Shown here: one piece after another, positions 1 through 8,800 of the stretch | How positions within the stretch are numbered: the stretch's first letter is position 1 | Layout of the letters: each line of letters opens with the position of its first letter | Origin: Thermoplasmatales archaeon | GTDB taxonomy: Archaea > Thermoplasmatota > E2 > DHVEG-1 | Direction: 5' to 3' | Assembly (NCBI GenBank): GCA_030672305.1 | Contig: DAOVGR010000064.1 | Span: 1 to 33,079, forward strand | DNA length: 33,079 bases | Position numbers and translations under genes: made by a program | Notes under the pieces: model-generated | Databases searched by the model: none | Told to the model about the DNA's origin: nothing | Seen by the model: the letters and a program-made list of their open reading frames with translations, nothing else

Positions 1-3000
1 CATTAACACTAAACACCAACGGAGCCTTCCAATACACACCCAACACAAACTACTACGGAACAGACACATTCACATACCAAGCCTACGACAGCACCGAATA
101 CTCAAACACAGCAACAGTAACAATCACAATAACACCCGTAAATGACCCACCAATAGCCAATAATGATGATTACTCCACAAACGAAGATACTTCTCTCAAT
201 GTCGCAGCACCAGGAGTACTAACCAATGACACAGACATAGAAAACGACCCACTAACAGCAACACTAATAAGCGATGTATCAAACGGAGCATTAACACTAA
301 ACACCAACGGAGCATTTGATTATACACCAAATTCAGATTTCTGCGGAACAGACACATTCACATACCAAGCCAACGACGGAACAGACAACTCCAACACAGC
401 AACAGTCACAATAACAATAAACCCCATCAACGACCCACCAGTAGCAAACGACGACTATTACACAACAGATGAAGATACAACACTAATAGTTCCATCTCCA
501 GGAATACTAACAAACGATACAGATGCAGAAAACGATCCTTTAACAGCAACACTAATTAGCGATGTTACCCATGGAATATTAACGTTAAATGGAAATGGTT
601 CTATTATTTATACTCCAGATAATGAATATATAGGTTCTGACAGTTTCACATATAAAGCAAATGACAGTTTAGAAGACTCAAATACTGCAACAGTATTTTT
701 AACAATTACTCCTATAAATGATCCACCTGTAGCTAATGATGATAATTACTCTACAGATGAAGACACCTCACTAAATGTTGCAGCACCAGGAGTTCTTGAA
801 AATGATACAGACCCAGAAAATGATCCGCTAATAGCTATATTAATGAGTGATGTCTCAAATGGTATATTAAACCTAAACATCAATGGAGCGTTTGACTATA
901 CACCAAACTCAGATTTTTATGGTACAGACATCTTCACATATCAAGCTTATGATGGTATGGAATATTCAAACACAGCAATTGTAACAATTACTATAAATCC
1001 AATAAACGACCCACCTGTAGCAAATGATGATAATTACACAACAGAAGAAGACATAACTCTATCAGTTACAGCACCAGGCATACTAACAAACGATACAGAC
1101 ATAGAAAATGATCCATTAATAGCAATTAAATTAACTGATCCATCTCATGGTACTTTAACTACATTTAATACAGATGGTTCATTTATTTATTCTCCAGATA
1201 ATGGTTATGTTGGTTTAGATAGTTTCACATATAAAGCAAATGACAGTTTAGAAGACTCAAACATAGCAACAGTACAAATCAATGTTACATATGTAAATGA
1301 TCCTCCAATAGCAAATGATGATAATTACTCTACAGATGAAGACACCACATTAAATATTGCAGCACCAGGAGTACTTGAAAATGACACAGATCCAGATAAC
1401 GATCCATTAACAGCAATTCTAATAAGTGATGTCACAAACGGTATATTAAATCTAAATTCAAATGGATCATTTGATTATACACCCAATACCAATTACTATG
1501 GTTTAGATATTTTTACATATCAAGCTTATGATGGTTTGGAATACTCAAACACAGCAACAGTAACAATCACTATTGCATCTGTAAATGATCCACCAATAGC
1601 AAACGATGATTACTATACTACAGAAGAAGACACTATACTAAATGTACCAGCGCCAGGAACTCTAACAAACGATACAGATGCAGAAAACGACCCACTTACA
1701 GCAACACTAATCACCGATGTTACACATGGTATACTAACATTTTACTCAAATGGTTCTTTTATATATAATCCTGATTCTGACTATGTTGGTTCCGATAGCT
1801 TCACATACCAAGCTTATGACAGTATTGAATACTCCAATACTGCAACAGTCACATTAACAATAACTCCTACAAATGATCCGCCAGTAGCTTACGATGATTA
1901 CTACACCACAAACGAAGATACCACACTAACAGTTCCAGCACCAGGAATCCTAACAAACGACACAGACCCAGAAAACGACACACTATCAGCAACATTAATC
2001 ACCGATGTTATACACGGAACACTAAACCTGAACACCAACGGAGGATTTCAATACACACCAGATCAAAATTACAGCGGAATAGACACATTCACATACCAAG
2101 CCTACGATGGCCTCGAATACTCCAACACAGCAACAGTAACAATCACAATAAATCCAATAAACGACCCACCCGTAGCAAACGACGACTACTATACAACAGA
2201 TGAAGACACAACACTCAACGTACCAGCACCAGGAATACTAACAAACGACACAGACCCAGAAAATGATCCACTAACAGCAGTACTTGTCAATGGTGTATCA
2301 GAAGGTACACTTACATTTTATTCAAATGGTTCATTTATATATACACCAAATAGCAATTATGTTGGTTCAGATAGTTTCACATATAGAGCTTACGATGGAT
2401 CAGTTGTCTCAAATATAGCAACAGTACACCTCACTATTACACCAGTAAACGATCCACCAGTAGCAAACGATGATTACTACTCCACAAACGAAGATACAAC
2501 ACTAAACGTAGCAGCACCAGGAGTTCTATCTAATGACACAGATGTAGAAAATGATCCACTTACAACAATACTAATCACTGATGTTACACATGGAATACTA
2601 AACCTGAACACCAACGGAGCATTTCAATACACACCAGATCAAAATTACAACGGAATAGACACCTTCACATACCAAGCCAACGACGGAATAGACAACTCCA
2701 ACACAGCAACAGTCACAATAACAATAAACCCCATCAACGACCCACCAGTAGCAAACGACGACTACTATACAACAGATGAAGACACAACACTAAACGTACC
2801 AGCACCAGGAATACTAACAAACGACACAGACCCAGAAAATGATCCACTAACAGCAACACTAATCAGTGATGTTACCCACGGAGAACTAACATTTAATGCA
2901 AATGGCTCATTCATTTATAATCCTGATTCTGAATTTGTTGGATCTGATAGTTTTACATACAGAGCCTACGACGGGGCATTAGTCTCTAATATAGGTACAG

Positions 3001-3590
3001 TAAATATCACAATCACCCCTGTGAATGATCCACCTGTAGCAAATGATGATTATTACTCCACAAATGAAGATACTACTCTCAACGTTCCTGCACCAGGAAT
3101 ACTACAAAACGACACAGATCCAGAAAACGACCCACTAACAGCAATACTATTCACCGATGCCTCAAATGGAATACTAAACCTAAATTCAAATGGATCGTTC
3201 GGCTATATACCTAACAACAACTATCATGGTACTGACTCATTCACATACAGAGCCTACGACGGCCTTGAATACTCCAACACAGCAACAGTAACAATCACAA
3301 TAATACCAGTAAACGACCCACCAACAGCAAACGACGATTCTGGATTGGTTAATGAAGATTCAGTTGACAATCAATTAGATGTTCTTTTAAATGATTTTGA
3401 TGTTGATGGTGATGATTTAGATATCATTGATGCTTCTTCACCAGCTCATGGTAATTTAACGTTTAATTTGGATTATATATTTTATACTCCTGATCAAAAT
3501 TATAATGGACCTGATGAGTTTAATTATACTATTACCGATAATAATGGAGAAACAGATACTGCTATAGTAAATATAACTGTTACACCACAA
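1..3590 (+). repeat. 288-bp tandem coding repeats alternating in two subtypes (A/B)
   Basis: Module starts, marked by the NDPP codons, fall at 141, 429, 717, 1005, 1296, 1584, 1872, 2160, 2448, 2736, 3024 and 3312. Spacing is exactly 288 bp except one 291-bp unit and a final 279-bp unit. Subtype A reads YYTTDED...VPAPG...LTFYSNGSFIY...GSDSFTY. Subtype B reads YYSTNED...VAAPG...LNLNTNGAFQY...GTDTFTYQ. From the left edge the order is partial B, B, A, B, A, B, A, B, A, B, A, B, then a divergent C unit. Many stretches are near-identical at DNA level. Confidence 0.93.
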
Positions 3591-5828
3591 AATGATCCAC
3601 CCTACTCACCAAGTAATCCCGTTCCAAGCGATGGGCAAGTTGATGTTGATAATAATGCAAACCTAAGTTGGACTGGGGGTGATCTCGACGGCGATCCTGT
3701 AACATATGATGTTTATTTCGGATTAACAAGTCCACCACCACAAGCAGTGAGCAATCAATCTGATACAACGTATATCCCAGTAACAATGAATTTTAGTACA
3801 AAATATTATTGGAAAATTGTAGCTTGGGATAATCAAGGGGCTTCAGCATCTGGACCAATATGGAACTTTACAACTGAAGGAGAGTATGATTGGGATTGTA
3901 TACTTACATTCGAAGAACCAGATGGTGGATATGATACTGTATATTTCGGTGAGAAAATTACTGCATCTGATGATCAAGATAGCTATGATACTCCAAAAGA
4001 TCCAGCAGGTTCACCGCCTTATATACGAGCATGGTTTGACACAGATTTCACAGATCCATATGACGAGCTGTGGAAAGAATATAAACATTCTCCTGATGAT
4101 TATAAACTATGGAATTTGACTGTTCAATGGATTCCATCAGACAATTCTTCACCAACAGATATTACAATTTCTTGGAATTCTTCTTATCTTAATGGTAGTG
4201 AATATAATAACATATTCTTAAAGAATAATGCATCTGAAGAAACCATAAACATGTTTGTACAGAATAATTATACATTTAATGCATCAGCATTAACTTCATA
4301 TCAATTCACAATTATTTGTAGCAACACAATGGAAATAACTGGGGTTCAAACCAATTGGAATATCATATCATTACCATTCAACCAATCTATTAGTAAATCA
4401 ACAATTATTGTTAGACATAATGGAACAGAATACTCTTGGCAAGATGCGGTAAACAACAACATCATTCTTGGATTTATTTACAGCTGGAGTCGAAATGCTC
4501 CTCAGCATTATGAACTTATAAATACCCTAAATCCAGGATATGGCTACTGGGTTTACGCTTATCAACCCTGTACCCTCTTAGTAGAAGGTGTCAGCACCAA
4601 AAATAATGATGGATATATCACAAACATGCTAACTACTTGGAATATCATTGGTTTACCTAATATCGTATCATTACCTAAAGAAGATCTTTTTGTACGCTAT
4701 AATGGCGTGTATTATGACTGGAATAATGCAACTACAGGTAACAATCCAACTGGTGGGCCAATTATCCTTGGTTACATTTATAATTGGAGCAGAAGTCTCC
4801 CTCAACATTATGAACTCACAGAGATTTTTGATCCAGGTTATGGGTATCAGATGTATGCTTACTATAATTGTTCCTTATTTTATTTTGTTATAGGTCCATT
4901 AGGTAGATTGCCTATTGGTCAAAGAAACAATTTACATGAACTGTCTTCATCAAGAGATCAGAGTTTTATAATGGAGAAGAACGAAATTGAACTGGATTGG
5001 AATGTTGAATTAAAATTCAATGAACAGGAAGGTTCATATGATAATGCATTTTTTGGTGAAAAAACGGATGCAATGAATGGTCAGGATGGTTATGATATTC
5101 CTAAGAATCCTTCAGGAGTATCTCCATATCTACATGTATGGTTTGACACCAGTTGCTCCGAGCCATATAATAAGTTATGGGAAGAGTACAAACCCTATAC
5201 TAATAATAATGATTGGAATTTGATAGTTCAATGGATTCCATCTGATTCCATTTCACCTACAACTCTAACTATCACCTGGAATAAGAATTCATTTAAGAAC
5301 AGTAAATATAATTCTGTAGCATTATATAACGAGAATAATAATATAAAGATTATAGACATGTTAGTTAATGAAGAATATACATTTATATGTCCAGCATTAA
5401 CATTACAAAAATTTAAAATAATATGTTCTATAAATCAACCTCCAATAACTCCAAATAATCCTAAACCATATGATAGTGCAAAAGATGTTGACTCTGAAGT
5501 ATATTTGAGTTGGTCTGGGGAAGGTCATGATTCAAATAATACCATCACCTACGATGTTTACTTTGGTAAAACAACTCCACCTCCAAATGTAATAAACAAA
5601 CAATTTGCTAATAACTATGATCCTGGAAAACTAGAATACAATACAGTTTATTATTGGAGGATTATATCTCATGATAATCATGGGATAACAACATCTGGAC
5701 CTATATGGAGATTCACAACAAAAGATCCTAATAATCGGGAAATAAATACAAGTAAGGTTACTCTAAATTTAAGATATCCAAATCAAAAGTTATTAAGTAG
5801 AAGTACGATATTTAATGGGATAAATTAA
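1..5828 (+). CDS. giant tandem-95 (cadherin-like) repeat surface protein, 5' end missing
   Basis: The frame is open from base 3 to the TAA at 5826-5828, so the gene begins before the window. The ATG at 843 is internal to a repeat and is not the start. Visible part is 1941 residues. In order: a partial and twelve complete 93-97-residue modules of the NDPPVANDD...NEDTTLNV type (to 3590), an FN3-like module ending GPIWNFTT (3591-3880), a ~145-residue module with an acidic DGQD/DDQD loop (3888-4320), two WNII(S/G)LP...PGYGY modules (about 4335-4895), a second ~145-residue module (4990-5435), a second FN3-like module (5436-5735) and a 30-residue tail. Such tandem-95 proteins are secreted, often calcium-binding adhesins or cell-wall proteins; that role here is inference. 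The C-terminus lacks the membrane helix or ERFPM tail seen in neighbours. The following gene starts 32 bp downstream and shares modules, suggesting one operon and common origin. Confidence 0.9.
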   Translation, partial: LTLNTNGAFQYTPNTNYYGTDTFTYQAYDSTEYSNTATVTITITPVNDPPIANNDDYSTNEDTSLNVAAPGVLTNDTDIENDPLTATLISDVSNGALTLNTNGAFDYTPNSDFCGTDTFTYQANDGTDNSNTATVTITINPINDPPVANDDYYTTDEDTTLIVPSPGILTNDTDAENDPLTATLISDVTHGILTLNGNGSIIYTPDNEYIGSDSFTYKANDSLEDSNTATVFLTITPINDPPVANDDNYSTDEDTSLNVAAPGVLENDTDPENDPLIAILMSDVSNGILNLNINGAFDYTPNSDFYGTDIFTYQAYDGMEYSNTAIVTITINPINDPPVANDDNYTTEEDITLSVTAPGILTNDTDIENDPLIAIKLTDPSHGTLTTFNTDGSFIYSPDNGYVGLDSFTYKANDSLEDSNIATVQINVTYVNDPPIANDDNYSTDEDTTLNIAAPGVLENDTDPDNDPLTAILISDVTNGILNLNSNGSFDYTPNTNYYGLDIFTYQAYDGLEYSNTATVTITIASVNDPPIANDDYYTTEEDTILNVPAPGTLTNDTDAENDPLTATLITDVTHGILTFYSNGSFIYNPDSDYVGSDSFTYQAYDSIEYSNTATVTLTITPTNDPPVAYDDYYTTNEDTTLTVPAPGILTNDTDPENDTLSATLITDVIHGTLNLNTNGGFQYTPDQNYSGIDTFTYQAYDGLEYSNTATVTITINPINDPPVANDDYYTTDEDTTLNVPAPGILTNDTDPENDPLTAVLVNGVSEGTLTFYSNGSFIYTPNSNYVGSDSFTYRAYDGSVVSNIATVHLTITPVNDPPVANDDYYSTNEDTTLNVAAPGVLSNDTDVENDPLTTILITDVTHGILNLNTNGAFQYTPDQNYNGIDTFTYQANDGIDNSNTATVTITINPINDPPVANDDYYTTDEDTTLNVPAPGILTNDTDPENDPLTATLISDVTHGELTFNANGSFIYNPDSEFVGSDSFTYRAYDGALVSNIGTVNITITPVNDPPVANDDYYSTNEDTTLNVPAPGILQNDTDPENDPLTAILFTDASNGILNLNSNGSFGYIPNNNYHGTDSFTYRAYDGLEYSNTATVTITIIPVNDPPTANDDSGLVNEDSVDNQLDVLLNDFDVDGDDLDIIDASSPAHGNLTFNLDYIFYTPDQNYNGPDEFNYTITDNNGETDTAIVNITVTPQNDPPYSPSNPVPSDGQVDVDNNANLSWTGGDLDGDPVTYDVYFGLTSPPPQAVSNQSDTTYIPVTMNFSTKYYWKIVAWDNQGASASGPIWNFTTEGEYDWDCILTFEEPDGGYDTVYFGEKITASDDQDSYDTPKDPAGSPPYIRAWFDTDFTDPYDELWKEYKHSPDDYKLWNLTVQWIPSDNSSPTDITISWNSSYLNGSEYNNIFLKNNASEETINMFVQNNYTFNASALTSYQFTIICSNTMEITGVQTNWNIISLPFNQSISKSTIIVRHNGTEYSWQDAVNNNIILGFIYSWSRNAPQHYELINTLNPGYGYWVYAYQPCTLLVEGVSTKNNDGYITNMLTTWNIIGLPNIVSLPKEDLFVRYNGVYYDWNNATTGNNPTGGPIILGYIYNWSRSLPQHYELTEIFDPGYGYQMYAYYNCSLFYFVIGPLGRLPIGQRNNLHELSSSRDQSFIMEKNEIELDWNVELKFNEQEGSYDNAFFGEKTDAMNGQDGYDIPKNPSGVSPYLHVWFDTSCSEPYNKLWEEYKPYTNNNDWNLIVQWIPSDSISPTTLTITWNKNSFKNSKYNSVALYNENNNIKIIDMLVNEEYTFICPALTLQKFKIICSINQPPITPNNPKPYDSAKDVDSEVYLSWSGEGHDSNNTITYDVYFGKTTPPPNVINKQFANNYDPGKLEYNTVYYWRIISHDNHGITTSGPIWRFTTKDPNNREINTSKVTLNLRYPNQKLLSRSTIFNGIN

Positions 5829-5860
5829 TAAATATGTAAAATAATAAATGGTGAGTATAT

Positions 5861-8800
5861 ATGAAAAAAAATAGAATTAGGAAGATATGTGTAGCTGGAA
5901 TCGCATTGATATTTATTTTTAGTGCTTTTATACCTACAGTTAGTTCACTGAGAATTAACATCAACACTATCAGATTTATTGAAAATCGGTTAAAATCTAA
6001 TATAAATTTTTTTAATCTGGATGAACCATTAGATGATACATGGAACGTAACATTAGAATTCAATGAACCTGGAAGTGCATACGATAATGCATTTTTCGGT
6101 GAAGCAACTGATGCTTCAGATGGCCAGGATAGTTATGATGTTCCAAAAAGCCCACCTGGAATACCTCCATATATTCGTGCTTGGTTTGATACAAATTTCT
6201 CGGATCCATATGATGAGCTATGGGAAGAATACAAACATTATCCTGATTTTTATAAGGATTGGAATCTAACAGTTCAATGGGTTCCATCTGACTACATTTC
6301 ACCAACAACACTTACTATCTCATGGGATAATAACTCCTTTAACGATAGCGAGTATATATCTGTCATTTTATACGATGTTGGCAACAGCACTAATGTTTCA
6401 AACATGCTAGTTAATAATAGTTATACCTTCACTTGTCCAGCTTTATTATTACAAAATTTTAAGATAATATGTAATACAAATCTTCCACCAAATGCAAATG
6501 ATGATACTGATACAGTTGTTGAGGATTCTACTAATAATCAGATTGATGTATTGGCAAATGACAATGATCCCGAGGGAGACGATCTGAATATAACTGGTGT
6601 AACACAACCACCCAATGGAACTGCAACTTATGCTGCAAATTACGTTTATTACACACCTGCTTCCGATTACAATGGTCCTGACTCATTCACATATACAATA
6701 CACGATGGTGAAGGTGGAACAGACACTGCAACCATAAATGTGACTATCACACCTGTAAATGATCCACCAATAGCAAATGACGATTATTACACAACTGGAG
6801 AAGACATCACTCTCAATGTTCCTGCACCAGGAATCCTATCAAACGATACAGACTTAGAAAATGACCCACTAACAGCAACACTAATCAGCGATGTTACTCA
6901 TGGAGATCTAACATTTTATACAAATGGCTCATTTATATATATTCCTGATACTGATTATGTTGGTTCTGACAGCTTCACATATAGAGCCTTCGATGGAGTA
7001 TTAGTCTCTAACTTAGCAACAGTACATATCACAATCACCGCTACAAATGATCCACCCGTAGCCAATGATGATTATTACTCCACAGATGAAGATACTACTC
7101 TTAATGTTGCAGCGCCAGGAATACTAACAAACGACACAGACCCAGAAAACGACCCACTAACAGCAACACTAATCAGCAACGTCACACACGGAACATTAAA
7201 CCTAAATTCCAACGGAGCATTCCAATACACACCAGATGAAAATTACTTTGGAACAGATACATTCACATACCAAGCAAACGACGGAACAGACAACTCAAAC
7301 ACAGCAACAGTAACAATAACAATAACACCAGTAAACGATCCACCAGTAGCAAACGACGACTATTATACAACAGATGAAGACACAACCCTCACAGTTCCAG
7401 CACCAGGAATACTAACAAACGACACAGACCCAGAAAACGACCCACTAACATCAGTATTAGTCAATGGTGTAACAGAAGGTACACTTACATTTTATACAAA
7501 TGGCTCATTTATATATACTCCAGATAGTAACTATGCTGGCTCCGACAGTTTCACATATAGAGCCTTCGATGGAGTATTAGTCTCCAATATAGGTACAGTA
7601 AATATCACAATCACCGCTACAAATGATCCACCCGTAGCCAATGATGATTATTACTCCACAGATGAAGATACTACTCTTAATGTTGCAGCACCTGGTATCC
7701 TTACAAACGATACAGATGTTGAGAATGATCCATTAACAGCAGTACTAGTAAGCAACGTATCACACGGAACATTAAACCTGAACTCAAACGGAGCATTCCA
7801 ATACACACCAGATGGAGAATACTTTGGAACAGATACATTCACATACCAAGCAAACGACGGAACAGACAACTCAAACACAGCAACAGTAACAATCACAATA
7901 AACCCAATCAACGACCCACCAACAGCAAACGATGATAATTACACAACAGATGAAGACACAACCCTCACAGTTCCAGCACCAGGAATACTAACAAACGACA
8001 CAGACCCAGAAAACGACCCACTAACAGCTGTACTTGTTGGTGGTGTCTCACATGGTAATCTTATATTTTATGGAAATGGTTCATTTGTTTATACTCCTGC
8101 TGATGGTTTTGTTGGCTCAGATAGTTTCACATATAGAGCTTACGATGGATTAGTAGTTTCCAACATAGCCACAGTTTATTTAACTATTATGCCTGTAAAC
8201 GATCCACCTGTAGCATATGATGATTATTATAGTGTGAATGAAGACACAACACTAAATGTTGCAGCACCAGGAATACTAACAAACGACACAGACCCAGAAA
8301 ACGATCCATTAACAGCTGTACTAGTAAGCAACGTCACACACGGAACACTAAACCTGAACTCAAACGGAGCATTCCAATACACACCAGACACAGAATACTT
8401 TGGCACAGACTCATTCACATACCAAGCTTATGATGGCCTCGAATACTCCAACACAGCAACAGTAACAATCACTATAAACCCTGTAAATGATCCACCTAAT
8501 ACTCCCAGCAGTCCTAATCCACCCGATGGTGCAACTGATGTTTCTACTTATGTTGTTCTAAGTTGGACTGGAGGTGATCCAGAAGGTGACAATGTAACCT
8601 ATGATGTTTACTTTGGTGATAATAGCCCACCACCAAAAGTAGTTAGTAACCAAACAGCAACATCATATGATCCAATAGGAGAACTTCAGAATGACACTAC
8701 ATTTTACTGGCAAATAATTTCATGGGATGAATATGGAGCTTCAGCAACAGGATCCATTTGGTCGTTTACTACTGAACCAGAACCTAATCAACCACCATAC

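Noticed and set aside
843..845. ATG at 843 as the start of the first giant gene
   Set aside because: The same frame is open from base 3 with matching tandem-95 modules, so this ATG is an internal methionine and the gene begins outside the window.
1..3590. CRISPR array
   Set aside because: The repeats are 288 bp, contiguous and protein-coding in one frame, with no short repeat/spacer structure.
7651..8418. Antisense frames within the second repeat array
   Set aside because: They recur once per repeat unit because the sense strand is repetitive, and they resemble no protein.
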